A DNA stretch of 64,000 nucleotides, taken from assembly GCA_021797735.1 (NCBI GenBank), contig JAJZZE010000055.1, positions 16,283-80,282 of the forward strand, written 5' to 3'. This stretch comes from Thermoplasmata archaeon (GTDB taxonomy: Archaea; Thermoplasmatota; Thermoplasmata; Thermoplasmatales; Thermoplasmataceae). Both the position numbers and the translations under genes were made by a program. This document shows, one piece after another, positions 1 to 8,728 of this stretch. The notes below the pieces were generated by a model that saw only the letters and a list, made by a program, of their open reading frames with translations, did no database searches and had not been told where the DNA came from. The number at the start of each line of letters is the position of its first letter. Position 1 is the stretch's first letter.

Positions 1-2
1 TA

Positions 3-347
3 TCAACAGTTTTAATATTCCTGCTTGTTCCATATTTAAAAAACGTTTTAATATTTTATCCACTACTATTTGTGAATATGATGTTGAGTGAATTTGCATG
101 GGCATCGAGGACAACTTTAGAACCGGAGCTGGCACCAACAAGGAGGCGTGGAGCATTTATAGGAACTGTAAGGCTTGCCCCTATGATATCATACACATTA
201 CTGGTTTTATATACAAGCACACTGAATTTATATGATTTTGTTTTACTGAATGTAGTTTTATGGCTAATTGGATTTATTGGAGCAGTGATATGGAATCATT
301 ATGGCATAGAGACAAAAAATGTAAATATAGATTACCAGGAAGTTTAA
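3..347 (+). CDS. MFS transporter, C-terminal part (5' end outside window)
   Basis: The reading frame is open from base 3, so only the last ~115 residues of a membrane transporter are present. The segment ELAPTRRRG (bases about 129-155) matches the conserved E-x-x-P-T-x-x-R-G loop of sugar-porter-type major facilitator proteins, and it is followed by two hydrophobic segments that would be the last transmembrane helices, then a short polar tail. This places it in the cytoplasmic membrane as a secondary transporter. The substrate cannot be told from this fragment. A GTG at 72 could be mistaken for a start, but hydrophobic sequence continues upstream in frame. The assignment to the superfamily is fairly sure. 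Confidence 0.75.
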   Translation, partial: STVLIFLLVPYLKNVLIFYPLLFVNMMLSEFAWASRTTLEPELAPTRRRGAFIGTVRLAPMISYTLLVLYTSTLNLYDFVLLNVVLWLIGFIGAVIWNHYGIETKNVNIDYQEV

Positions 348-418
348 ATTTTTTATTTATAATAATTATTAAACAATAAGATTAATATACGTTTTTAACT
401 ATTAGATAAAGAATATCA

Positions 419-3400
419 ATGGAAGTAAACATAGATGAAAACATAAAAAAATGGGAAAAAGATATAATAGACACATCAAAAAATAATAAATTATTATATT
501 TTGACAATAAAAACTTTTTAAGAATATTAACCCCGTCAATGGCATTTCTATTCGATGACATTGTTAACAAGGATAAAAAAATGGCATTTAAATTAAATAA
601 CGATGAAACAAGAAAAAAGGATGAAATTATAATATCAAAAAGAGAGGGTATATTAAAATCATTGAATGAAATACTTTATAATTCAAGAAATGCATTGAAG
701 GAACATGGTTCAAATGTTTTATACCTGTCTTTTGGTGTCTTAAAATGGTTCGATGAAAACAGTAATGGGGTGGAAACACAGTTATTCTTTGTACCCGTTG
801 AAATCAATAAAAAATTATATGATAATTTTTATCTGGAGTCCATTGAGGGTGAGATATTTTTCAATCCAGTATTAAAGGAAAAACTTGAACAGTTTGGCAT
901 AAAGTTTGATTTTAATTTTGATGAGAATCTTAATATTTCTGAAGCCATTAGAGTTTTTAAATTAATAATAAAGGATTCAAAATGGGTTGTCAGCAATTCT
1001 GTTTATCTTGGCATTCTATCATTTACAAACAATACAATATACAACGATATAAAAAATAATCACGACCTTATAAAGAATAATGAATTAACAAAATCACTTG
1101 CCGGTAATTTAGACATAATAAAAACATTAAATGACAAAATGCCTGAAAAAATAGATTATAATATTGATACGGTAATGGATGCAGATTCAAGCCAGCTGAA
1201 TGCAATATATGCTGCAAGATGCGGTGCAAGCTTTATTTTAAACGGTCCACCAGGAACAGGCAAAAGCCAGACAATTGCAAATATAATTGCTGATTCCATG
1301 AAAAACAATAAAAGCGTTTTATTTGTAAGTGAGAAATACGCTGCAATAGACGTTGTTAAAAAACGGCTTGATAAAATAGGCCTTGACAATTATATACTGG
1401 AATTCCACGGAAACAAGCCAAAATCTGAAATAATAAAATCATTTTATAGATCCATAACAGATGAGAACAGCATCATTGAGGAAAAAATGCTGGTGGACAG
1501 GTATTCAGATACCATAAATAATTATGCCAGGGCTATACATTTAAAAAGGGGGAAATCAAATACAAGCATATATGAGGCATGTGATATTTATCTAAAAAAT
1601 AAAACAGATTTAACACTAAAAATAGATGATAAGGTGCTGGAAGTATCAAAGGAAGATCTGGATAATATAGAGTTCCAGCTGGCAGAATTTGATGATTATG
1701 CCGACATAATAGAAGATTATAATAAAATCCCAGCAGGTTTCAATATAGAGAAATTCAAGGATGATAAGGAGGAATTTTATAAGAGTCTGGAAAATCTGTC
1801 ATCAAATATTGATAAATTAACTGAAAATGCGGATTTAATAAATAATGTATTTGGAATTAAAATAGATAATATAAATTCACTTGAAACTATCTATAACATT
1901 GTAAATTCCATAAATACGGAAATAAAACTCAGTGATAATTATTTTAATGATGATTACATAAATGAGTTGTACTCCCTGATAGAAAAATATGATAAAACAA
2001 AGTCAGAGTATGATTATATGTTAGAGCTACTATCAAAGAAAAGGTCACCCAAATTCTTAAACCTGGATATTTTACAGTTAAGGAATGATTTCAGGAATTT
2101 ATACAGATCAAAACTAAAACGGTTATCATCAAATTATAAGGCATTAATAAAGGAAATAATGGATTTAACGGAGGATAAAAGCAGGGATAGTTATGATGAT
2201 ATATTAAATGATCTTGATTATGCCGCAAGAGTAGAGGAAAAAGAGAAAGAGTTAAAATCACTGGAAACCACTATGGAAGAAAAAAACATCTCTGTGAATG
2301 AAAAGGCAAGGATATTATATGCAAAAAATATTATAAACATGACAGAAAACATACTGAATGACAGTATTAAAGCCTTCTTTTCAAATTATAATGATATAGA
2401 TGAAATAGTATTTGTAAAATCCCTGTATGAGGAGTTAATAAAAAATATAAATTATTTAGATACAATGTTAGACGGTAACGATCTGCAGTTACTGGGCATT
2501 AATGAAATAAAAGCCATTGTAGATAACATATTATCATTCGACATTGAGAGATATGTTAAGCTGAATGACCTGATAGAGGTAATGAAAAATGCGGGAATAG
2601 ATGTATCATCAATAATGAATGAAAAATTAAAACCCGGATTAATTCTGTCAGCATTCATGTCAGAATTTTATAAAAACTTCATTATGTATTATATAAATAA
2701 TGATGAAAATTTAAAGGATTTCAGGGCATCATCCCACGAAAGGATCATAAATATGTTTATATCATTTGATAAAAAGCGGATAATGATAAATAGAAATAAC
2801 ATAATATATAATTTATACAGGAATAAAATGGAGGCATTATCCAGATCTCCTGAAATATCAATGATAATTAAAACAGAAAATTCAAAGAAAAAATACCAGA
2901 AACCGGTAAAAAAACTATTTGATGAAATCGGCAACTCAGTGTTTAAGCTAAAACCATGTGTAATGACAAGCCCAACAAACGTAAGTTCCTTCTTTGGCAA
3001 TAAAATGAGCTTTGACCTGTTAATTTTTGATGAGGCTTCCCAGTTAACACCACCGGAGGCAGTTGGATCATTAATGCGGTCAAAGCAGGTTATTGTTTCG
3101 GGTGATACACAGCAGCTGCCTCCAACATCATTTTTTGAAAATATAAATTCCAGCAAATACAGTGAGGATTATGTTGTTCTTGATAATATTCTGGACCAGT
3201 TTGATGCACTGGGGTTAAATAAAATATTATTAAAATGGCACTACAGAAGCGTAGATGATAAATTAATAGCATTTTCAAATAAATATTTTTATGACAATTT
3301 ACTTGAATCATTCCCATCGGCATATAAAAACCCGGAAGAAACAGGAATAAAATTTATTTATACCGAGGGCATGTATTCGCGTGGCAAGAAAAGGAACAAC

Positions 3401-4234
3401 ATAACAGAGGCAAATGAAGTTGTAAGGATATTAAAGGAAGAATTAAATTATACAACATCAATAGGCATAGTAACATTGAGTGAATCGCAGAGATCTGCAG
3501 TGGAGGATGTTATGCTGAATTATTCAAAAAATGATACTGTATTATCAGAAATATTGAATAATGGGGATATTTTTATTAAAAATCTGGAAAATGTCCAGGG
3601 TGACGAGAAGGATATAATAATTTTAAGCATAGGCTACGGCAAGGATGAAAATGGAAAACTGACAATGAATTTCGGCCCGATAAACACGGCAGGTGGAGAA
3701 AAAAGGTTGAATGTTGCAATAACGAGGGCAAGAAAAAAGGTTATAATTGTATCATCAATAAAATCAGAGGATATCAGGGTGCCATTAAATTCTGGCAAGG
3801 GACCGGATCTGTTAAGGAAATATATAAATTTTGCAGTAAACAGCAATGTCACTGATTTCAGGGAATTTAAAAATAATGATGAGATAATAAACGATATATC
3901 AGATAATCTTGAAAAAAATGGCTTTAAAACAGAAAAAAACATAGGTTTTTCAAGAAACAATATAGCCCTGGCTGTAATAGACCCTGAAAACGAAAATCAT
4001 TATATCATGGGCATAGAAACGGATGGAAACATTTATAATAGCATGAAAACTGTTTCGGAAAGGGAAAGAATAAGAAATGAAATATTAAAAGGCCGTGGGT
4101 GGAGTTTATACAGGGTCTGGTCTATAGATTACATAAAAAATCCGGAAAGTGTTTTACACGATATTGTAAACAATATAAACAGGATAAACTTTAAAAATTT
4201 AAATGAAAAAAACAGCGCTGGGAGGGAGATTTGA
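419..4234 (+). CDS. DUF4011/UPF1-like superfamily 1 helicase with Vsr-like C-terminal nuclease region
   Basis: A 1271-residue ATP-driven nucleic-acid helicase. Residues ~1-200 resemble the DUF4011 N-terminal region (IDTSKNNKLLYFDNKN near the start). Walker A GPPGTGKSQ is at ~276; Walker B DEASQ at ~871 is followed by GDTQQLPP; WHYRS is at ~940, VQGDEKD at ~1059 and the arginine motif ITRARKK at ~1101. A long, coiled-coil-prone insertion separates motifs I and II, as in UPF1-like proteins with an inserted region. Residues ~1195-1250 (METDG, RERIRNEIL, GWSLYRVWS) match the MTES_1575/Vsr-like restriction-endonuclease fold found at the end of this family. Proteins of this architecture occur in bacterial defence islands (Hhe type); a defence role here is inference. 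No partner gene adjoins it. The last 19 bases run into the tRNA-Ser gene on the other strand. Confidence 0.9.
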   Translation: MEVNIDENIKKWEKDIIDTSKNNKLLYFDNKNFLRILTPSMAFLFDDIVNKDKKMAFKLNNDETRKKDEIIISKREGILKSLNEILYNSRNALKEHGSNVLYLSFGVLKWFDENSNGVETQLFFVPVEINKKLYDNFYLESIEGEIFFNPVLKEKLEQFGIKFDFNFDENLNISEAIRVFKLIIKDSKWVVSNSVYLGILSFTNNTIYNDIKNNHDLIKNNELTKSLAGNLDIIKTLNDKMPEKIDYNIDTVMDADSSQLNAIYAARCGASFILNGPPGTGKSQTIANIIADSMKNNKSVLFVSEKYAAIDVVKKRLDKIGLDNYILEFHGNKPKSEIIKSFYRSITDENSIIEEKMLVDRYSDTINNYARAIHLKRGKSNTSIYEACDIYLKNKTDLTLKIDDKVLEVSKEDLDNIEFQLAEFDDYADIIEDYNKIPAGFNIEKFKDDKEEFYKSLENLSSNIDKLTENADLINNVFGIKIDNINSLETIYNIVNSINTEIKLSDNYFNDDYINELYSLIEKYDKTKSEYDYMLELLSKKRSPKFLNLDILQLRNDFRNLYRSKLKRLSSNYKALIKEIMDLTEDKSRDSYDDILNDLDYAARVEEKEKELKSLETTMEEKNISVNEKARILYAKNIINMTENILNDSIKAFFSNYNDIDEIVFVKSLYEELIKNINYLDTMLDGNDLQLLGINEIKAIVDNILSFDIERYVKLNDLIEVMKNAGIDVSSIMNEKLKPGLILSAFMSEFYKNFIMYYINNDENLKDFRASSHERIINMFISFDKKRIMINRNNIIYNLYRNKMEALSRSPEISMIIKTENSKKKYQKPVKKLFDEIGNSVFKLKPCVMTSPTNVSSFFGNKMSFDLLIFDEASQLTPPEAVGSLMRSKQVIVSGDTQQLPPTSFFENINSSKYSEDYVVLDNILDQFDALGLNKILLKWHYRSVDDKLIAFSNKYFYDNLLESFPSAYKNPEETGIKFIYTEGMYSRGKKRNNITEANEVVRILKEELNYTTSIGIVTLSESQRSAVEDVMLNYSKNDTVLSEILNNGDIFIKNLENVQGDEKDIIILSIGYGKDENGKLTMNFGPINTAGGEKRLNVAITRARKKVIIVSSIKSEDIRVPLNSGKGPDLLRKYINFAVNSNVTDFREFKNNDEIINDISDNLEKNGFKTEKNIGFSRNNIALAVIDPENENHYIMGIETDGNIYNSMKTVSERERIRNEILKGRGWSLYRVWSIDYIKNPESVLHDIVNNINRINFKNLNEKNSAGREI

Positions 4235-4299
4235 ACTCCCGGGCTCTTACGAGCACAGGTTTTCCAGACCTGCGTCTTACCAGGCTAGGCTATCCCAGC
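4216..4299 (-). tRNA. tRNA-Ser(GGA)
   Basis: An 84-base class II tRNA can be folded on the minus strand: acceptor GCTGGGA pairs with TCCCAGC, the anticodon loop CTGGAAA gives anticodon GGA, there is a long variable arm, and the T-loop is TTCAAAT. The discriminator is G, and CCA is not encoded. Its 3' end overlaps the 3' end of the opposite-strand helicase gene. The body is nearly the same as the tRNA-Ser(CGA) 2 kb away. Confidence 0.95.
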
Positions 4300-4321
4300 T
4301 TCATATCGTAATGCATTTTGT

Positions 4322-4765
4322 TTATAATATTCTTTCGAATAGTGGTATTGTTAAACTTTTTTCAACACCATCTAGTGTCCTCAATTTTTCAAGGACGAAA
4401 TTTGATAGATCCTTCATTGATTTCTGTGCAGTTAAAATCATAATATCCCAGTCACCGGTTATAATTGATGCAGATATAACGCTATCAAGTTTAGCCAGAT
4501 TGTTGCATAATGTTCTCTGATCGGTTTTTGATTTAGAGTCATACTGTATAAGTATATATGATAATACAGAGTAACCAAGTTTTTCATAATTAAGGTCAAC
4601 TGTATATTTTTTGATAAAACCGTCCTTTCTCAATCTCTCCATTCTTTCAAATATTGTGGCCCTGGGTATATTTAATGCATTGGACAGATCAGAAATCTTG
4701 TCCCTGCCATGCTCTTTCAGGTAATCTATTATTTTCACATCTTTTTTATCCACGCTATCAAGCAT
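4322..4765 (-). CDS. Lrp/AsnC family transcriptional regulator
   Basis: A 147-residue protein with an N-terminal winged helix-turn-helix (IIDYLKEHGRDKISDLSNAL, then RATIFERMERLRKDGFIKKY) and a C-terminal ligand-sensing RAM/ACT-like domain (ITGDWDIMILTA). Members bind DNA as dimers or octamers and sense amino acids. The start at 4765 was chosen because the HTH begins directly after it and a TATA-like TTTTATATA lies 22-31 bases upstream; a longer frame to 4876 would run through that promoter and into the neighbour. It is transcribed divergently from the asparagine synthetase gene, 93 bases away, so control of that gene and of itself is a reasonable inference. Confidence 0.9.
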   Translation of the reverse strand: MLDSVDKKDVKIIDYLKEHGRDKISDLSNALNIPRATIFERMERLRKDGFIKKYTVDLNYEKLGYSVLSYILIQYDSKSKTDQRTLCNNLAKLDSVISASIITGDWDIMILTAQKSMKDLSNFVLEKLRTLDGVEKSLTIPLFERIL

Positions 4766-4785
4766 AAAATCAAAATGACATGTAA

Positions 4786-4840
4786 GTATATAAAAGGTTT
4801 GTTTTAATAACATAAAAGCGTATAGAAAATTTATAAATAG
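4786..4840. promoter_or_regulatory. Back-to-back TATA boxes between Lrp regulator and asparagine synthetase
   Basis: On the minus strand a TATA-like element (4787-4796) lies 22-31 bases before the regulator ATG; on the plus strand TTATAAATA (4831-4839) lies 20-28 bases before the ATG at 4859. Both spacings suit leaderless archaeal transcripts. The regulator could bind between them. This is read by eye only. Confidence 0.55.
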
Positions 4841-4858
4841 CGGTATAATTATATAATT

Positions 4859-5818
4859 ATGGAAACAGTCAATCAAAAAGAAGAATATGTTGTAAGTGAA
4901 ATAGAGAGTTCAATAAAGCATCTCTCAGATGAAAGGGTTAAGCATGCGATAGTTGCCCAGGGCTATGTAAGGGAATATGTAATGGATTTCTTAAGATCCC
5001 GGGGGTATATTGAAATACCACCCATTATAATTTCGCCGTTAACAGACCCATTAAACCATCCAGTATATGATCCAAGAATACATGCATATGGTGGCGATAT
5101 GTGGATTACAAAAAGTATGATATTCCATAAGCAAATAGCCGTGCAGGAATTAAAAAAGATTTTTATAATGTCTCCCAACATAAGGCTGGAACAGGAAGAA
5201 AGATCAGCCACCGGCAGGCATCTGTATGAGTTTTCACAGATAGATGTAGAGGCTTTAGATAAATCACGGGAGGAAATGATGGATCTGGCCGAAGATTTAA
5301 TTATATACACAATAGATAGAATAAAGAAGGAGCATCCAGAAGAATTAAAATATTTCCACAGGGAATTACCGGATTATAAAAAACCATTTGATAAAATAAC
5401 ATATGCCGATGCAGAGAAGAAATATGGCAGGGATTTTGAAAAAAAGCTATCACTGGAAGCAAAATCACCCGTGTGGTTAATAGATATACCGTTAAGGGAA
5501 AGAGAGTTCTATGACCGGGAATATCCAGATAAACCCGGCATATTAAGGGATATGGATTTAATATATCCTGAGGGCTATCAGGAGGCATCATCAGGTGGAG
5601 AAAGGGAATTCGAATTATCAAAAATACTTGAAAGAATACACAAAAAAGACCAGACAGAAGAACAGTTTAAATGGTTCATAGAACTGGCTAAACACGGAAT
5701 AAAATTATCAACAGGATTCGGTATAGGAATTGAAAGATTCACAAGATTTATCTGTGGTGTTGAAAGAATAGAGGATGTATCACCATTTCCAAAAATACCA
5801 GGTAAAATATCATTATAA
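4859..5818 (+). CDS. Archaeal asparagine synthetase related to AsnRS (anticodon domain absent)
   Basis: A 319-residue protein matching the class II aminoacyl-tRNA synthetase catalytic core of the AspRS/AsnRS group, with no N-terminal OB-fold anticodon-binding domain. Visible class II landmarks are the motif 2 region RLEQEERSATGRHLYEFSQID and motif 3 GFGIGIERFTRFICG. In Pyrococcus abyssi a protein of this type was shown to make free asparagine from aspartate, ammonia and ATP, so the same cytoplasmic function is likely here rather than tRNA charging. Its divergent Lrp/AsnC-type neighbour is consistent with amino-acid control. The start follows a TATA box at leaderless distance. Its stop overlaps the convergent DUF1286 gene by 6 bases. 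Confidence 0.85.
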   Translation: METVNQKEEYVVSEIESSIKHLSDERVKHAIVAQGYVREYVMDFLRSRGYIEIPPIIISPLTDPLNHPVYDPRIHAYGGDMWITKSMIFHKQIAVQELKKIFIMSPNIRLEQEERSATGRHLYEFSQIDVEALDKSREEMMDLAEDLIIYTIDRIKKEHPEELKYFHRELPDYKKPFDKITYADAEKKYGRDFEKKLSLEAKSPVWLIDIPLREREFYDREYPDKPGILRDMDLIYPEGYQEASSGGEREFELSKILERIHKKDQTEEQFKWFIELAKHGIKLSTGFGIGIERFTRFICGVERIEDVSPFPKIPGKISL

Positions 5819-6292
5819 ATTTATTGAGGCAATTATAAATAATAACCCTAAGAAAATAAATAAATAATTTACTGCTTTATTATTGTATTTTAAATGCAGA
5901 AGGGTAAATCTTTTAAATTTATTTCCACTTTTTATAAATATTCCATTACATGTAAATGCATCCAGAAACAAATGTGAAGGACCTGCAAAAAATCCCTGAT
6001 AGAATACTGCAATTATTTCACTGTTTATTATAATATTATGATATATATCAAGGGCAAACATTAAAGCAAATGCAGGCATCAAACCAATCATGATGCTGTT
6101 ATTTATAGAATGTGTCCTTTTTGTTCTTGTATAAAATCTATTTCTTATTTTATGCCCAAACCTGTCTATTATATAATTTGAGATTACTGATATTATAAAT
6201 GCCGAAATAAATAAGCCAAAATTCCCAGAAAATAGTGATCCTATGAATGCCAGCAGGCCAGTTGAAAATATATAGTGTGTTAATAATTTCAT
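5813..6292 (-). CDS. DUF1286-like integral membrane protein
   Basis: About 159 residues with four to five hydrophobic helices. The N-terminus MKLLTHYIFSTGL, the segment SNYIIDRFGHK and the motif RTKRTHSINNS, with several conserved-looking histidines and an aspartate, fit the archaeal DUF1286 family seen in Thermoplasmatales and Sulfolobales and recall the metal-dependent YdjM-like membrane hydrolase group. Function is unknown. The start at 6292 (MKLLTHY) is preferred to 6313 because family members begin there. The gene converges on the asparagine synthetase gene, overlapping by 6 bases. Confidence 0.7.
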   Translation of the reverse strand: MKLLTHYIFSTGLLAFIGSLFSGNFGLFISAFIISVISNYIIDRFGHKIRNRFYTRTKRTHSINNSIMIGLMPAFALMFALDIYHNIIINSEIIAVFYQGFFAGPSHLFLDAFTCNGIFIKSGNKFKRFTLLHLKYNNKAVNYLFIFLGLLFIIASINL

Positions 6293-6329
6293 GGCATGAC
6301 ATTGTCCTATCATTTTTATATTTTTTGAG

Positions 6330-6413
6330 CGCTGGGAGGGAGATTTGAACTCCCGAGCTATTTCTAGCAGTAGATTTCGAATCTACCGTCTTACCGGGCT
6401 AGGCTATCCCAGC
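6330..6413 (-). tRNA. tRNA-Ser(CGA)
   Basis: An 84-base class II tRNA on the minus strand. Acceptor GCTGGGA pairs with TCCCAGC; anticodon stem GTAGA/TCTAC closes the loop TTCGAAA, giving anticodon CGA; a long variable arm and T-loop TTCAAAT are present. The discriminator is G and CCA is not encoded. Outside the anticodon and variable arms it is nearly identical to tRNA-Ser(GGA) at 4216-4299, suggesting duplication. Confidence 0.95.
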
Positions 6414-6424
6414 TTTATTGTGTA

Positions 6425-6826
6425 TCAATTACCTTTATTTAATTTTTCATGTTCCTTTTTCATGCATTTATCCATTATAACATACATATTATTTTTTTCT
6501 GCAATATCTTTTGCCTCATTATTTATTATTCCCTCCTGCATCCATATAACTTTTGATTTTCCAATTGCTTCATTGACTATTTCTGGAACAAATTCGGGTT
6601 TTCTGAATATATCTACCACATCGATATTTCTATCTATTGATTTTATATCCTTATATACCTTAATTCCCTGCCATTCTTCTATGTTTGGATTTACCGGTAT
6701 AATACTGTATCCATTTCTTAATAAATAGTCGGCAACCAGATAGCTGTACCTGTCAGGTTTATCGGATAATCCAACAACCGCTATGTCCTTATAATTTTTC
6801 AATATATATTTTATATCCATGCCCAT
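6425..6826 (-). CDS. CoA-binding domain protein (YccU-like)
   Basis: A 133-residue single-domain Rossmann-fold protein. The pattern IAVVGLSDKPDRYSYLVADYLLRNGYSIIPVNPN at the N-terminus is typical of the CoA_binding_2 family, and VVDIFRKPEFVPEIV and VIWMQEGIIN also match. Relatives resemble the nucleotide-binding part of succinyl-CoA synthetase alpha; their role is poorly known. Start may be ATG 6826 or 6820; a TTTAAATA element 18-31 bases upstream does not decide between them. The gene stops shortly upstream of tRNA-Ser(CGA) in the same direction. Confidence 0.85.
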   Translation of the reverse strand: MGMDIKYILKNYKDIAVVGLSDKPDRYSYLVADYLLRNGYSIIPVNPNIEEWQGIKVYKDIKSIDRNIDVVDIFRKPEFVPEIVNEAIGKSKVIWMQEGIINNEAKDIAEKNNMYVIMDKCMKKEHEKLNKGN

Positions 6827-6893
6827 ATATAGGCAATTTTTATTTAAACCTTCTATCTAAATAAATTTAAATATTTTTCTGTAATACTTATTA

Positions 6894-7199
6894 ATGTTCT
6901 GTCCTAAGTGTGGTTCATTAATGACTCCAAATAAAGATAAATATGTATGTAATAGTTGTGGATATGAAGTTTTAAAGGAGGGTGTTACAAGCCAGAGGAT
7001 AACATCACGGAGTTCGGATAAGGAGATTGTAATGGTTGCAAAGGAGGTTAGTGCAGAACCACTGGATAGCGATGCTGTATGCCCCAAATGCCACCATACC
7101 GGTGCATACTATCTATTAAAGCAAACAAGGTCGGCCGATGAGCCAGAAACAAAATTCTATACCTGTGAATCATGTGGACACAGATGGAGAGAATACTAA
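6894..7199 (+). CDS. tfs: Transcription factor S (TFIIS/RPB9-like)
   Basis: A 101-residue zinc protein with two zinc ribbons: CPKC...CNSC at the N-terminus and CPKC...CESC at the C-terminus. Between the second pair the motif RSADEPETKFYTC contains the acidic DE hairpin tip that enters the RNA polymerase active site and stimulates cleavage of backtracked RNA. Length and layout fit archaeal TFS. A TATA-like ATTTAAATA sits about 25 bases upstream of the ATG, so the message is probably leaderless. It lies 50 bases before srp54 and may be co-transcribed with it. Confidence 0.95.
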   Translation: MFCPKCGSLMTPNKDKYVCNSCGYEVLKEGVTSQRITSRSSDKEIVMVAKEVSAEPLDSDAVCPKCHHTGAYYLLKQTRSADEPETKFYTCESCGHRWREY

Positions 7200-7248
7200 A
7201 ATCTTTACGAATTAGATAAAACTAAATATTATTTTTAAATGTTTAATT

Positions 7249-8619
7249 ATGGTTCTTGAAAGTTTATCAGATTCATTAAAGGGTATAATACGAAAAGTAT
7301 CAGGTGCAAGTTATATAGATAAGGATACCATAAAGGATGTTACTAAGGACATTCAAAGGGCTTTATTAAAGGCAGATGTAAATGTAAAGCTTGTTTTAAA
7401 ATTAACAAATACCGTTCAGGAAAGGGCGTTAAATGAAAAACCACCTGCAGGCATGACAAATCAGGACTATATTATAAGGATTATCTATGATGAACTATTA
7501 AAAATTCTTGGAGAGAATGCAAACTTTGAACTGAAGCCGCAGACAATAATGCTTGTGGGTTTATATGGTAATGGAAAAACAACAACAGCAGGCAAATTAG
7601 CGAAACTATTTATGAAAAAAGGTTTTTCTGCAGGTTTAATAGCAGCTGATGTCCACAGGCCCGGTGCATATGAACAGCTGTACCAGATATCAAAGGGCAT
7701 AAATTCAAAATTTTATGGTGAAAAGGGCGAAAAAAGCGCATTAAAAATAGTTAAAAATGGTATAAAGGAACTGGATACCAAAATAAAAATTATAGATACC
7801 AGTGGCAGGGATTCCCTTGATGATGAATTAATAAACGAGGTTAGGGAAATAAAGGAAAAAATAAAGCCAGATAATGTTTTGTTTGTTATAGATGCAACGC
7901 TGGGCCAGCAGGCTGGTCCACAGGCTGCAGCACTGAACAATGCGGTAAACATAAATGGTGTTATAATTACCAAGATGGATGGTACTGGAAAGGCTGGAGG
8001 TGCTTTAAGTGCAGTTGCCGATATAAAATCCCCGGTTTATTTTATAGGTACAGGCGAGCATGTGGATGACCTTGAAATATTCAATCCAAAAAAATTCCTG
8101 TCAAGATTACTGGGTATGGGCGATATTGATGCCCTGATGGAGGCCGTTAAGGAAACAAACCTCACAGAGGAAGAGGCGGAGGAATCTCTGGAAAAATTGA
8201 TGTCTGGCAAATTCAATTTAATGGATATGTATGATGTCTGGGAAAAGTTTTCTAAACCCGGTCTGCTGAAAAAAATATTTGGATCCCTACCATTAGCTAA
8301 ACTTCCCGGCGGGAATAAGATAGATGAATCGCAGATAGACCAGGCTGATGTGAAATTAAAATTATACAGGGTTGTATTAGATTCAATGACGTTTGATGAA
8401 TTAGAAAATCCCGATTTACTGAATGCAAAAAGGATAAAAAGGGTGGCAATGGGATCAGGCAAGGGAGAGGCGAACGTCCGTGAATTATTAAAAGAATACC
8501 GCGGAATGAAGAACAATCTGAAAATGATGAAGGGCAACAGGAATTTCAGAAAACTGTTAAAATCACAGATAAAGGGCGGGGACTTTAGCCTGGATAACAT
8601 GGGTTTAGATACGAAATAA
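7249..8619 (+). CDS. srp54: Signal recognition particle GTPase SRP54
   Basis: 456 residues. It has the N-terminal four-helix N domain, the G domain with P-loop GLYGNGKTTTAGKLAKLF (~103), DTSGRDSLDDELINE (~183) and TKMDGTGKAGGALS (~243), and a C-terminal methionine-rich M domain (MGSGKGEANVRELLKEYRGMKN) that binds SRP RNA and signal peptides. It delivers ribosomes making membrane or secreted proteins to the translocon. The partner 7S RNA is encoded in the same window (35039-35338). The P-loop reads GLYGNGKTTT, a small variation on the usual GxxGxGKTTT. Regulation cannot be judged beyond proximity to tfs. Confidence 0.97.
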   Translation: MVLESLSDSLKGIIRKVSGASYIDKDTIKDVTKDIQRALLKADVNVKLVLKLTNTVQERALNEKPPAGMTNQDYIIRIIYDELLKILGENANFELKPQTIMLVGLYGNGKTTTAGKLAKLFMKKGFSAGLIAADVHRPGAYEQLYQISKGINSKFYGEKGEKSALKIVKNGIKELDTKIKIIDTSGRDSLDDELINEVREIKEKIKPDNVLFVIDATLGQQAGPQAAALNNAVNINGVIITKMDGTGKAGGALSAVADIKSPVYFIGTGEHVDDLEIFNPKKFLSRLLGMGDIDALMEAVKETNLTEEEAEESLEKLMSGKFNLMDMYDVWEKFSKPGLLKKIFGSLPLAKLPGGNKIDESQIDQADVKLKLYRVVLDSMTFDELENPDLLNAKRIKRVAMGSGKGEANVRELLKEYRGMKNNLKMMKGNRNFRKLLKSQIKGGDFSLDNMGLDTK

Positions 8620-8728
8620 ACTTATAATAACATTCATTTTACAGCACTGGATTTATGATTATATTTAATAATTTACTTATAGTTCCATTCAGGTAAGTTA
8701 AAAAATAATAATATAATAAAAATTTATT
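8620..8728. other. Short convergent intergenic region
   Basis: 109 bases between the ends of srp54 and the geranylgeranyl reductase gene. It is AT-rich with T-runs on both strands that could end transcription from both sides; no RNA gene or conserved element was seen. Confidence 0.4.

Noticed and set aside
6345..6728. Plus-strand frame of 127 codons
   Set aside because: It runs through tRNA-Ser(CGA) and is antisense to the CoA-binding protein gene.
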